From positions 1-64,000 of the forward strand of contig NZ_JAIXTC010000003.1 of the NCBI RefSeq assembly GCF_027484365.1: 64,000 nt of DNA, in the 5' to 3' direction. Below are positions 9,056-16,881 of this stretch, one piece after another (within the stretch, counting starts at the first letter, position 1; every line of letters begins with the position of its first letter). A program made the position numbers and the translations under genes. The notes beneath the pieces were generated by a model. That model saw nothing but the letters and a program-made list of their open reading frames with translations. It did no database searches and was not told the origin of the DNA. The stretch is from Brevundimonas sp. Its GTDB lineage: Bacteria > Pseudomonadota > Alphaproteobacteria > Caulobacterales > Caulobacteraceae.

Positions 9056-9796
9056 ATGTCCGCATTCCTCGACAAGATGCGCCGCCGGGGCGGCCGCTAC
9101 CTCGGCGTCCGCCCGGCGCCCGTCCGCCCGGCGCGCGGCGTCTTCAGCCTGTCGTTCGACGACATCCCGGTGAGCGCCTGGACCGAGGCCGGCCCGATTC
9201 TCAAGGAGCACGGCGTCCTGGCCACCTACTATGTGGCCGGCGGCCTGTCGGACGGAGAGAACCTCGGCCTGCCCCAGTTCACCACCGACCACCTGCAGCA
9301 GCTGTTCGCCGCCGGCCATGAGGTCGGCTGCCACACCTTCGGCCACACCTCGGCCCTGAAGGTCTCGCCCGGCGAATACGCCGCCGACCTCGACCGCAAC
9401 GCCGCCTGGGTCGCCGAACGGCTGGACGGCCATGTCATGACCACCTTCGCCTGGCCCTACGGCGATGTGTCCGTCGGCGCCAAGACCGTGGTCGCCGACC
9501 GGTTCGCCCTCGGCCGGGGCGTCCGCGACGGCGTCAACGCGGGGTCAGCCGACCGCGCCAACCTCCAGGCCATCGGTCTCGAAAGCCGCCGCCTCCCCGG
9601 CTACGATCTCGAGGCCCTGATGACCGAAACCGCCGCCCGAAACGGCTGGCTCATCGCCTACGGCCACGACGTCATGGACGGCCCGACGCCTTATGGCTGT
9701 ACTCCCGCCGACCTCGACCGCGTGATCCGTCTGGCGAAGGCGGCCGGGCTGAAGATCCTGCCGGTGGGTCAGGCGTGGGAGCGGATGGCGGCATAA
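9056..9796 (+). CDS. Polysaccharide deacetylase (NodB domain, carbohydrate esterase 4)
   Basis: 246 aa from the ATG at 9056; the open frame runs further upstream without homology. The CE4 motifs are in order: FSLSFDDIP (catalytic Asp and metal Asp), GHEVGCHTFGHTS (the H-x3-H metal site), FAWPYGD, and a final LIAYGHDV histidine. These enzymes remove N-acetyl groups from glycans such as chitin oligomers, peptidoglycan or exopolysaccharide. There is no signal peptide or transmembrane segment, so a cytoplasmic substrate or non-classical export must be assumed. A REP-like pair follows the stop codon. The substrate is unknown. Confidence 0.85.
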   Translation: MSAFLDKMRRRGGRYLGVRPAPVRPARGVFSLSFDDIPVSAWTEAGPILKEHGVLATYYVAGGLSDGENLGLPQFTTDHLQQLFAAGHEVGCHTFGHTSALKVSPGEYAADLDRNAAWVAERLDGHVMTTFAWPYGDVSVGAKTVVADRFALGRGVRDGVNAGSADRANLQAIGLESRRLPGYDLEALMTETAARNGWLIAYGHDVMDGPTPYGCTPADLDRVIRLAKAAGLKILPVGQAWERMAA

Positions 9797-9798
9797 GC

Positions 9799-9981
9799 CC
9801 CTCTCCCCTTGCGGGAGAGGGAGGCGGCGCACGGGCGCGGAGCGACCGTTCTTGCGCCGGCGGGTGAGGGGTGTCGCCGGCCGTTCCGCTCAGCCCCGAC
9901 AGCCCTCACTCCGACCGGCGGTGTGACCCCTCATCCGGCCCTCCGGGCCACCTTCTCCCGCAAGGGGAGAAGGGAGAGCTC
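9799..9981. repeat. Inverted pair of REP-like palindromic elements
   Basis: Two related palindromic units in opposite orientation. The right unit (about 9929-9979) reads CCCCTCATCCGG, a short stem, then CCACCTTCTCCC-GCAA-GGGGAGAAGG. The left unit (about 9799-9869) is the degenerate reverse: CCCCTCTCCCCTTGCGGGAG, a spacer, then GGGTGAGGGG. The same unit in the same paired layout is found inside murD at 56963-57108. This marks a dispersed intergenic repeat family. Confidence 0.8.
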
Positions 9982-10310
9982 ACCCATCTCCATCAACAGA
10001 TCGAACCAGAGCCCCAACGATTTCAACGCCCGGCTCTGTCGAGAGCCCTTATCGCAGGCGCCCCTCGAAACCGTGCGACACTAGGCGCGGTCTTTGACAT
10101 CGCCGCTCCAGCCCCCTCCCGGATGTAGACTCTGTCGAGTCGCTTTCTGAAGTCGCACGCCCCGAACGCTTCGCACGCTTCGGACGCTTCGGACTGTGTT
10201 TTGCCGTTCGCCCGCCTTGGCCGCTCCCGCCCGTTCATCCTTCGACCACCAACCTCCCGCTCCCGTCAGACCCGCGACAATTCAACACCTTACCCCGATC
10301 TGCCCACGCC
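9982..10310. other. Non-coding stretch between the deacetylase and atp genes
   Basis: No gene is supported here. The stretch holds a low-complexity patch near 10160-10195 made of 9-bp repeats of the form CGCTTCGGA, and pyrimidine-rich sequence before the atp promoter candidate. No tRNA, terminator or conserved RNA was recognised. Confidence 0.5.
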
Positions 10311-10338
10311 TTGACCTTCCGGCCCCTCGCCTATAGGT
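10311..10338 (+). promoter_or_regulatory. Candidate housekeeping promoter of the atp operon
   Basis: TTGACC at 10311-10316 and CCTATAGG at 10330-10337 are placed like the Caulobacter housekeeping promoter (TTGACG-type -35, GCTANAWC-type -10, short spacer). It lies about 80 bp before the atpI start. Prediction by eye only. Confidence 0.4.
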
Positions 10339-10415
10339 TCCGCGCCGAATTCAGACCCCTGTCGGGGCCAGCAAATCCATGCGTGGCCGGGCGGGGTTCG
10401 AAACCAACAAAGCCC

Positions 10416-10775
10416 ATGTCCCTGCCCCCGGAATCGCGCGAAGAGGCGATCAAACGCCTCACCGAAAGCGCATCGGCTCTGGAGGCGCGCACGACTCGCG
10501 AGGCTTCTAACGAAGCGGCGGGTCAGGCGGCAGCCGGTCAGGCGTGGCGGATCATCGCCGACCTGTTCGGCGGAGTGTTCGTGGGTCTGGCGCTCGGCGC
10601 CATCGTGGACTGGTATTTCCATACCAATCCCTGGGGTTTGATCGGCGGTGTCCTTCTGGGCTTCGCCGTTTCGGTTTGGATGGCCTGGTCGACGGCGCAA
10701 CGCCTGATGGCCCAGGCGAAAGCAAGCGGAGTGGAGCCGAAGTCGGTTCCCTTTGACGATGATGAAGAAGACTAA
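10416..10775 (+). CDS. atpI: ATP synthase assembly protein I
   Basis: 119 aa. AtpI is a small membrane protein that helps assemble the c-ring of the F-type ATP synthase. The start at ATG 10416 (MSLPPESREEAIKRL) leaves a charged N-terminal helix, then two transmembrane helices around IIADLFGGVFVGLALGAIVD and WGLIGGVLLGFAVSVWMAW, and an acidic tail DDDEED. It is the first gene of the Fo operon, 8 bp before atpB, as usual in alphaproteobacteria, where F1 genes are located elsewhere. Confidence 0.9.
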   Translation: MSLPPESREEAIKRLTESASALEARTTREASNEAAGQAAAGQAWRIIADLFGGVFVGLALGAIVDWYFHTNPWGLIGGVLLGFAVSVWMAWSTAQRLMAQAKASGVEPKSVPFDDDEED

Positions 10776-10783
10776 AGGCGCCC

Positions 10784-11560
10784 ATGGCTGATCCGCTTCA
10801 CCAGTTCCAGATCGTTCCCCTTGTCGATTTCGGCACGGTGACCCTGCCCGTTGTCGGCGAACAGCAGATCGCCTTCACGAACTCGCACCTGGCCATGACC
10901 ATCGCCTTCGGCCTGGTTGTGCTCTTCCTTCAGCTTGTCACGGCCGGTGCCAAGGTGGTCCCCGGCCGGACCCAGGCCGCGGGCGAGACCCTGTTCGGCA
11001 TGATCGACGGCCTCGTCGACTCCATCATCGGCCACGACGGGCGCAAGCTGTTCCCGTTCGTCTTCACCGTCTTCACCTTCATCCTGGCCATGAACTTCAT
11101 CGGCCTGTTCCTGACCTTCACGGCCACCTCGCAGATCGCCGTCACCGCCACCTTCGGCGTGCTGACCATCCTGCTGGTCCTGGCCATCGGTTTCGCCAAG
11201 CACGGCCTCGGCTTCTTCAAGCTGTTCGTGCCGTCGGGCGTGCCGTGGCCGGTCCTGCCCTTCGTGATCATCATCGAGTTCGTCTCCTTCCTGCTGCGCC
11301 CGGTCACCCTGACCCTTCGTCTGTTCGGCAACATGATGGGCGGCCACGTCGCCCTGAAGGTCTTCGCCGGCTTCGTGGTCGTGGGCGTCGGCGGATCTGT
11401 CGGCCTCGGCCTCGGCATCCCGATCGCCCTGCTGTCGATGGGCATGACCGTCGGCCTCACCGCGCTGGAGTTCCTGGTGGCCTTCCTCCAGGCCTTCGTC
11501 TTCGCCGTTCTGACCTGCATCTACCTCAACGATGTGGTCAACCTGGGCCACGGGCACTAA
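10784..11560 (+). CDS. atpB: ATP synthase Fo subunit a
   Basis: 258 aa, normal length. Subunit a forms the two proton half-channels against the c-ring in the inner membrane. The essential arginine lies in the conserved segment LRPVTLTLRLFGNMMGGH (about 170-187), and several hydrophobic helices cover the protein to the C-terminal FAVLTCIYLNDVVNLGHGH. The ATG at 10784 follows atpI by 8 bp, and atpE follows by 56 bp. Confidence 0.97.
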   Translation: MADPLHQFQIVPLVDFGTVTLPVVGEQQIAFTNSHLAMTIAFGLVVLFLQLVTAGAKVVPGRTQAAGETLFGMIDGLVDSIIGHDGRKLFPFVFTVFTFILAMNFIGLFLTFTATSQIAVTATFGVLTILLVLAIGFAKHGLGFFKLFVPSGVPWPVLPFVIIIEFVSFLLRPVTLTLRLFGNMMGGHVALKVFAGFVVVGVGGSVGLGLGIPIALLSMGMTVGLTALEFLVAFLQAFVFAVLTCIYLNDVVNLGHGH

Positions 11561-11616
11561 AGCCCCACCTCAGTTTTCGTCCCTAACCAACCAACCTCAG
11601 ACTAGGACTAAAGATT

Positions 11617-11841
11617 ATGGAAGCAGAAGCCGCCAAGCTCATCGGCGCCGGCCTCGCAATGACCGGCATGATCGGCGCCGGCATCGGCGTCGGCAACATC
11701 TTCGGCTCGTTCCTGACGGGCGCCCTGCGCAACCCGTCGGCCGCCGGCTCGCAAATCGGCAACCTGTTCGTGGGCGCCGCCCTGGCCGAAGCCCTGGGCA
11801 TCCTGTCCTTCGTTCTGGGCATCCTGATCTACTCGGCCTAA
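11617..11841 (+). CDS. atpE: ATP synthase Fo subunit c
   Basis: 74 aa proteolipid of the rotating c-ring. Two hydrophobic hairpin helices are visible: the first with [11 protein letters not shown], the second with [19 protein letters not shown], where the Glu in ALAEALG is the proton-binding carboxylate. The polar loop has RNPSA. No sodium-type ligand set is seen, so it is proton-coupled by inference. A strong stem-loop follows the stop codon and may protect the abundant atpE message. Confidence 0.97.
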   Translation: MEAEAAKLIGAGLAMTGMIGAGIGVGNIFGSFLTGALRNPSAAGSQIGNLFVGAALAEALGILSFVLGILIYSA

Positions 11842-11858
11842 GCGCCGATTTCCGATCG

Positions 11859-11889
11859 GGCGCGGCGCCGGGCATCCGGTCGCCGCGCC
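11859..11889 (+). other. Stem-loop after atpE
   Basis: GGCGCGGCG (11859-11867) pairs with CGCCGCGCC (11881-11889), with an inner CCGG/CCGG pair, giving about 13 bp of GC-rich stem. No T-run follows and the operon continues, so it more likely stabilises the upstream atpE mRNA or attenuates downstream genes, which fits the high number of c subunits needed. The role is inferred. Confidence 0.5.
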
Positions 11890-11921
11890 TGCTCGACCGA
11901 TTTCTCCAGACCTGATGGACC

Positions 11922-12509
11922 ATGGCTGATCCTACCGAACCCTCGACCGTCGTTCACGGCGCACCTGCGAACCACGCTGCGGGCGAGACGCATGCCTCGA
12001 CCGAGGCGGCCGGACATGAGGGCGGCGGCCTACCGCAGTTCGAGTTCCAGCACTGGTTCGGGCAGATCGTCTATCTGATCTTCCTGTTCGCCATCCTCTA
12101 TCTGCTGATCGCCAGGGTCTTCGCACCGCGCATGCGCCGGGTGTTCGAAGAGCGTGAGAGCACCATCTCCACCGCCATCGCGACAGCCCGTCAGGTCCAG
12201 GCCGAGGCCGCCGGGCAGGCAGAAGCCGCCAAGGCCGAGGTCGAGAAGGCTCGCGCCGACAGCCGCGCCGCCTCCGTCGCGGCCAAGGCCCGCGTCACCG
12301 ACGCCGCCAACGCCCGCGCCGCTGAGGAAGAGGCCGTCGTCAGCGCCCGTATCGCCGAGGCCGAGGCCGCCATCGGCAAGACCCGCGACGCCGCCATGGC
12401 CAATGTCGCTACCATCGCCGCCGACACCGCCTCGGCCATCGTCGAGCGTCTGACCGGCAAGGCCCCCACGGCCGCCGAGGCGACCGCCGCGGTCAAGGGA
12501 GCCGCCTGA
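11922..12509 (+). CDS. atpF2: ATP synthase Fo subunit b' (second b-type stalk subunit)
   Basis: 195 aa peripheral-stalk protein. A hydrophilic N-terminal tail of about 40 residues (His- and Ala-rich) precedes one transmembrane helix (QIVYLIFLFAILYLLIARVF, about 47-66) and a long Ala/Glu/Lys-rich coiled coil to the C-terminus. Alphaproteobacteria carry two different b subunits; the one encoded first after atpE, with the long N-terminal tail, is usually b'. It is followed by the b gene after 1 bp. Confidence 0.9.
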   Translation: MADPTEPSTVVHGAPANHAAGETHASTEAAGHEGGGLPQFEFQHWFGQIVYLIFLFAILYLLIARVFAPRMRRVFEERESTISTAIATARQVQAEAAGQAEAAKAEVEKARADSRAASVAAKARVTDAANARAAEEEAVVSARIAEAEAAIGKTRDAAMANVATIAADTASAIVERLTGKAPTAAEATAAVKGAA

Positions 12510-12510
12510 T

Positions 12511-13026
12511 ATGCCCGCCTTTCTGACCAGCCACTTCTATAACTTCGCCGAGGCCGAACTGTGGGTCGGCATCGGTCTGCTGATCTTCATCGGCATCTGC
12601 ATCTTCGTCGGCGTGCCGAAGCTGGTCGCCGGCCAGCTCGATGCCAAGGGCGCCAAGATCCAGGCCGAGCTCGACGAGGCCCAGCGCCTGCGCGCCGAGG
12701 CCGAGGCCCTGCTGACCACCATCCGCGCCGAGAAGGCCGCCGCCGAAGCCCAGGCGAAGGAAATGCTCGCGGCCGCCGAAGCCGACGCCCGCATCATGGA
12801 AGCCGACGCCAAGGTCCGCCTCGAAGAGACCCTGGCCCGTCGCCAGGCCTTGGCCGAGCGTCGCATCGCCTCCGCCGAGGTCCAGGCCACGGCAGAGGTC
12901 AAGGCCGCCGCCGCCGAGGTCGCCGCCCAGGCCGCCGAGACCATCCTGGCCGCCCGCATCGCCGGCGCGAAGTCCGACCCCCTGCTCGACGCCGCCATCG
13001 CCCAGATCGGCACACGCCTGAACTAG
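12511..13026 (+). CDS. atpF: ATP synthase Fo subunit b
   Basis: 171 aa. The N-terminal transmembrane helix is at about 11-31 (WVGIGLLIFIGICIFVGVP), followed by a long charged coiled coil that forms the peripheral stalk holding F1 (alpha3-beta3-delta) against rotation. It starts 1 bp after the b' stop codon, so the two are translationally coupled and probably form a b/b' heterodimer. It ends the operon, and a strong terminator follows at 13047. Confidence 0.94.
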   Translation: MPAFLTSHFYNFAEAELWVGIGLLIFIGICIFVGVPKLVAGQLDAKGAKIQAELDEAQRLRAEAEALLTTIRAEKAAAEAQAKEMLAAAEADARIMEADAKVRLEETLARRQALAERRIASAEVQATAEVKAAAAEVAAQAAETILAARIAGAKSDPLLDAAIAQIGTRLN

Positions 13027-13046
13027 GCCCATCGGCAGCGACAACG

Positions 13047-13086
13047 AAAAGGGCGGCGCACCGGACCGGTGCGCCGCCCTTCTCTT
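13047..13086 (+). terminator. Terminator of the atp operon
   Basis: GGGCGGCGCACCGG pairs perfectly with CCGGTGCGCCGCCC (13051-13079), flanked by AAAA on the left and TTCTCTT on the right. It sits between the convergent atpF and the membrane protein gene ending at 13100, so it may work in both directions. Confidence 0.8.
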
Positions 13087-13099
13087 GTGCGGTATCGCG

Positions 13100-13573
13100 C
13101 TAGTGAGCCGCGGCGACCCCGTCCATCAGCCTGGCCGCCCGCTTCTCGCGCGCCACCAGCCGGGCGTAGACATTGCCCAGCACGATGCCGAACACGGCGT
13201 GGCTGACCAGCATCCAGGCGACCATGCCGAACCCGCCCGAGCCGCGGAAGATCCGCGAGTCGCCGAACAGGAAGACCATCACCATCAGCACCGCCCACGC
13301 CCCGACGGCGAAGAGAATGCCCGTGGTCTCAGCGGTCTGGCCCGGTATCCGCGGATAGAGGATCCCGAACAGGCTCCCCAGGATCACCGACCCGGCGACG
13401 AAGTGGGCGATCCAGCCCACGACCAGGTTTCCGGGCATGCCCATCAGACTGGCCACGAACAGCGGAAACGGCTCCACCCACGGACCAGCAAACACATTCA
13501 CAGCTTCGAGTAATGAGACGGCGACCGTGGCGAACAAGCCAGCGATCACGCCCTTCTGTACGCGTGACATCAT
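13100..13573 (-). CDS. Four-helix integral membrane protein, unknown (DUF6789-like)
   Basis: 157 aa from the ATG at 13573, which has GGAGG 10 bp upstream; a TTG at 13591 would add six residues. Four hydrophobic helices are visible around GVIAGLFATVAVSLLEAV, LVVGWIAHFVAGSVILGSLF, ILFAVGAWAVLMVMVFLFGD and GMVAWMLVSHAVFGIVLGNV. A small charged C-terminal tail follows. It resembles small membrane proteins annotated DUF6789 in alphaproteobacteria, which is a tentative match. It is convergent with atpF. No function can be given. Confidence 0.75.
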   Translation of the reverse strand: MMSRVQKGVIAGLFATVAVSLLEAVNVFAGPWVEPFPLFVASLMGMPGNLVVGWIAHFVAGSVILGSLFGILYPRIPGQTAETTGILFAVGAWAVLMVMVFLFGDSRIFRGSGGFGMVAWMLVSHAVFGIVLGNVYARLVAREKRAARLMDGVAAAH

Positions 13574-13695
13574 AACGACAGCGCCTCCCAACGCGTGTTT
13601 TCGTTCCGATAACGCAGGGAGGACTCTACGCCTGTTGCGTCAGGACGCTATTCCGCCACATTCACAACCGCGTGCTTCGCAGGTGCGGTAGGCCT

Positions 13696-14631
13696 TCAGG
13701 CAAAATGAACGCCCAGCAGGGCCTCAGTCGCATCCCACAACCGGGCCGCCGCGTCGGCATCCAGGGCCTGGGGCTCGGCCTTGACCGGCCCCGGCGGCCC
13801 CTTCAGCTCGTTCATCCGCGTCGCCCCCACATAGGCTCCACCCTTCACGGACGGCTCAGTCGCCGCCATCAGGATCGGCAGAGCCCCGGCCCGCTGGGAA
13901 TGGCTGATCAGGGGTTCGATGAACGGACGATACAGCAGGCTCATCACGGCCCGCGACACCGGGCGGCCTGTCAGGGGCCCGTTGCCGATCAGCCCGGTCC
14001 GGGCATAGCCGGGATGGGCCACCACACTGATCAGTCCCCATCCGTGGGCGGCGCTGCGGCGGTCCAGCTCCAGACCGAACATCAGCATGGCCAGTTTCGA
14101 CTGCGCATAGACCGGCCAGCTCCTGTAGCGCCGCTCATGGTTCAGATCGTCGAAACGGATACGGCCCCGGCGGTGGGCGATGCTGGACAGCTGGACCACC
14201 CGCGCCTGTCCGGATTTCAACAGCGGCAGCAGTCTCGCTGTCAGGGCGAAATGACCCAGATAGTTGGTCGCCAGCTGCATCTCGAACCCGTCGACCGTCA
14301 CTTCCCGGTTCGGCAGCGCCATGACCCCGGCGTTGTTGACCAGGAGATCGACAGGGCGCCCCTGCGCCAGCAGGCGATCGGCAAAGGCCGCGACTGATGC
14401 CTGGCTGGCCAGATCCAGCGCCTCGAACCGGACATTGGCGTCCGGGAGCGCACGGCGGATCCGCCGGATCGCGTCATCGCCCTTCGTGGGGTTGCGCGCT
14501 GCGATGATGACCTCGGCCCCCTTGCGGGCCAGTTCCAGCGCCGTCTCGTATCCGGTCCCGCCGGTCGATCCGGTGACGATCGCCAGTTTTCCGGTCTGGT
14601 CGGGGATGTTTGCAGTGGTCCAGTTCGCCAT
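13696..14631 (-). CDS. Short-chain dehydrogenase/reductase
   Basis: 311 aa from ATG 14631 (MANWTTANIPDQTGKLAIVT). The Rossmann cofactor motif TGSTGGTG near 19-26, the NNAG motif, and the catalytic YAQSK (Tyr and Lys) are intact. The pattern AARN after the second strand suggests NADP preference. The family is the extended retinol-dehydrogenase/protochlorophyllide-reductase-like SDRs; the substrate is unknown. It is divergent from a TetR gene 68 bp away with an inverted repeat between them, so TetR control in response to a substrate-like ligand is likely. Confidence 0.88.
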   Translation of the reverse strand: MANWTTANIPDQTGKLAIVTGSTGGTGYETALELARKGAEVIIAARNPTKGDDAIRRIRRALPDANVRFEALDLASQASVAAFADRLLAQGRPVDLLVNNAGVMALPNREVTVDGFEMQLATNYLGHFALTARLLPLLKSGQARVVQLSSIAHRRGRIRFDDLNHERRYRSWPVYAQSKLAMLMFGLELDRRSAAHGWGLISVVAHPGYARTGLIGNGPLTGRPVSRAVMSLLYRPFIEPLISHSQRAGALPILMAATEPSVKGGAYVGATRMNELKGPPGPVKAEPQALDADAAARLWDATEALLGVHFA

Positions 14632-14673
14632 CGGGTCTATCCTGCGGGTCTGACGTGAGGGAGGAACATCGAG

Positions 14674-14705
14674 TTGCAATATCTGCACTCGATGCAAATA
14701 TGCAA
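14674..14705. promoter_or_regulatory. Candidate TetR operator between SDR and tetR genes
   Basis: An imperfect inverted repeat: TTGCAATATCTGCA (14674-14687), a 5-bp centre CTCGA, then TGCAAATATGCAA (14693-14705). The inner core is TGCA-N5-TGCA. It overlaps the proposed ATG of the tetR gene at 14700, which would let the repressor shut its own gene and the divergent SDR gene. Confidence 0.6.
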
Positions 14706-15299
14706 GACGTGCAAGACAAGATTTCAGGCCTGCGTGAACGCAAACGCGCTGACACCCAGGCGCGGGTCCACATCGCCGCGATGGACCTCTTCGGCCGCAA
14801 GGGTTTCGAGTCCACGACCCTCGACGACATAGCCAATGCAGCCGGTGTGTCCCGTCGCAGCCTGTTCCACTATTTCGCGTCGAAGGAAGACATCGTCCTC
14901 TCGACCAAGGCGGGTCTGGGGGACCTGATCGAGGCCGCCGTGGCGCGTCGCCCGGCCGAAGAGCCCCTGCTGGAGATGGCCGAGCACGCCCTGACCGATA
15001 TGGCGGCCGACTTCCAGGGGCCGGGTCCGCGCGCCCTGGCACGCCTGATCCATGACACGCCCGCCCTGCGCGCCGGCGATCAGGCCAAATATGAGGCTCT
15101 GGAGCGTCGCCTCGCCCAGGCCATGGCGGCGCGAAAAGGCCTGTCCCCCGACGACCTTCAGGCCCGGGTCGTCGCCACCACCGCCATCGGCGTCCTGCGC
15201 ATGGCGACCGAGACCTGGCTGGCCTCGGACGACGACAGCGGCCCAGAGGTCCACGGCAAGGCGGCGTTCACGGCCCTGCGCCTTACGCTGGCTGAATAG
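14700..15299 (+). CDS. TetR family transcriptional regulator
   Basis: 199 aa from the ATG at 14700. The N-terminal helix-turn-helix is typical: ARVHIAAMDLFGRKGFESTT, LDDIANAAGVSRRSLFHYF, ASKEDIV (about 18-65). The C-terminal two thirds are a ligand-binding helical domain without further recognisable signature. There is no good ribosome-binding site in front of ATG 14700; GTG 14655 is an in-frame alternative. It is divergent from the SDR gene, which it probably regulates together with itself. The ligand is unknown. Confidence 0.88.
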   Translation: MQDVQDKISGLRERKRADTQARVHIAAMDLFGRKGFESTTLDDIANAAGVSRRSLFHYFASKEDIVLSTKAGLGDLIEAAVARRPAEEPLLEMAEHALTDMAADFQGPGPRALARLIHDTPALRAGDQAKYEALERRLAQAMAARKGLSPDDLQARVVATTAIGVLRMATETWLASDDDSGPEVHGKAAFTALRLTLAE

Positions 15300-15301
15300 A
15301 C

Positions 15302-16879
15302 CTATTCCGCCGCGATGTTCGTCCCTTCCGGCGCGGTCCAGCGCAGTTTCGGCGAGCGGGCGGCGCGGGTCTCGTCGAGGCGACGCAGGGGCGCATGGAA
15401 GGGCGCGCCCTTGAACCGTTCGACATCACCCGCCTTCGCCGCCTGGGCCAGCAGACGCAGGGCGTGGATGAACCGGTCCAGCTCAGCCTTGGATTCCGTC
15501 TCGGTCGGCTCGATCAGCATGGCGCCATGGACGACCAGGGGGAAGTACATGGTCATCGGGTGGAATCCCTCGTCGATCATCGCCTTGGCGAAGTCGAGCG
15601 TGGTGATGTCCGTGCCCTTCAGCCATTCGTCGTCGAACAGGGCCTCGTGCATGCAGGGTCCGTCCGGGAAGGCCGCCGACATCACGTCCGACAGGCGGGC
15701 CTTGATGTAGTTGGCGTTCAGGACCGCATCCTCAGCCACCTGACGCAGGCCGTCAGCGCCGTGGCTCATCATGTAGGACAGGGCGCGGACATACATGCCC
15801 ATCTGCCCCTGGAAGGCGCACATCCGGCCGAAGGCCTGGGCGGCGTCGCCCTCCTCCCGCTCGATCAGCTCATAGCCGTCCGAGCCGTGCACGACCCAGG
15901 GCGCCGGAGCGAACGGAGCCAGGGCCTCGGACAGCACCACCGGACCGGCGCCCGGACCGCCGCCGCCGTGGGGCGTCGAGAAGGTCTTGTGCAGGTTGAT
16001 ATGCATGGCGTCGACGCCCAGGTCGCCCGGACGAACCCGGCCGACGATGGCGTTGAAGTTGGCGCCGTCGCAGTAGAAATAGGCGCCCGCCGCGTGGGTC
16101 AGCCGGCTGATCTCGAGAATATCGCGCTCGAACAGGCCGCAGGTGTTAGGGTTGGTCACCATGATGGCGGCGACGTCCGGACCCAGTTTCGAGGCCAGGT
16201 CGGCCACGTCCACGCGGCCGTCGTCGGTCTGAGCCACCTCGACCACCGTATAGCCGACGAAGGCGGCGGTAGCCGGATTGGTGCCGTGGGCCGAGGTCGG
16301 CACCAGCACCTTGCGGCGCACCTCGTGCTGACCGGAAGCCTCGTGCGCCGCCCGGATCGCCATCAGGCCGCACAGTTCGCCATGCGCACCCGCCTTGGGC
16401 GACAGGGCGACGGCCGGCATGCCGGTCAAGGTCTTCAGCCAGTGCGACAGCTGATCCATCAGCTCCAGCGCGCCCTGCACCGTCGAGATCGGCTGCAGCG
16501 GGTGAATGTCCGAGAAGCCCGGCAGGCGCGCCATCTTCTCGTTCAGGCGCGGGTTATGCTTCATCGTGCACGAGCCCAGCGGATAGAGGGCCAGGTCGAT
16601 GGCGTGGTTCTTCTGCGACAGCCGCACATAATGGCGCATCGTCTCGGGCTCGGAGAGGCCCGGCAGGCCGATCGGATCGCGCCGGACCAGGTCGCCCAGG
16701 TCGCCGCCGTCCGTCTTGGGTTGCGGCAGGTCCACCCCGGTCTTGCCCCAGCCGTCGCCCTCGAAGATCAGGGCCTCGTCCTGCAACAGGCCACGCCCGC
16801 CCGTCAGGGTCGGATGCTTGTAGTCGTGATCCCCGGCGGTGGGAGCGGTCGGGCGGCCGACGGTGTTCATCGTGCTCAT
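15302..16879 (-). CDS. gcvPB: Glycine dehydrogenase (decarboxylating) subunit 2
   Basis: 525 aa, the PLP-binding half of the split P-protein of the glycine cleavage system. It decarboxylates glycine and passes the aminomethyl group to lipoyl-GcvH. The PLP lysine is in NLHKTFSTPHGGGGPGAGP, near residue 299. It begins MSTMNTVGRPTAPTAGDHDY at 16879, 2 bp after the gcvPA stop codon. It is the last gene of the gcvT-gcvH-gcvPA-gcvPB operon and converges on the tetR gene with a 2-bp gap. The split P-protein is common in alphaproteobacteria and Gram-positives. Confidence 0.97.
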   Translation of the reverse strand: MSTMNTVGRPTAPTAGDHDYKHPTLTGGRGLLQDEALIFEGDGWGKTGVDLPQPKTDGGDLGDLVRRDPIGLPGLSEPETMRHYVRLSQKNHAIDLALYPLGSCTMKHNPRLNEKMARLPGFSDIHPLQPISTVQGALELMDQLSHWLKTLTGMPAVALSPKAGAHGELCGLMAIRAAHEASGQHEVRRKVLVPTSAHGTNPATAAFVGYTVVEVAQTDDGRVDVADLASKLGPDVAAIMVTNPNTCGLFERDILEISRLTHAAGAYFYCDGANFNAIVGRVRPGDLGVDAMHINLHKTFSTPHGGGGPGAGPVVLSEALAPFAPAPWVVHGSDGYELIEREEGDAAQAFGRMCAFQGQMGMYVRALSYMMSHGADGLRQVAEDAVLNANYIKARLSDVMSAAFPDGPCMHEALFDDEWLKGTDITTLDFAKAMIDEGFHPMTMYFPLVVHGAMLIEPTETESKAELDRFIHALRLLAQAAKAGDVERFKGAPFHAPLRRLDETRAARSPKLRWTAPEGTNIAAE

Positions 16880-16881
16880 GA

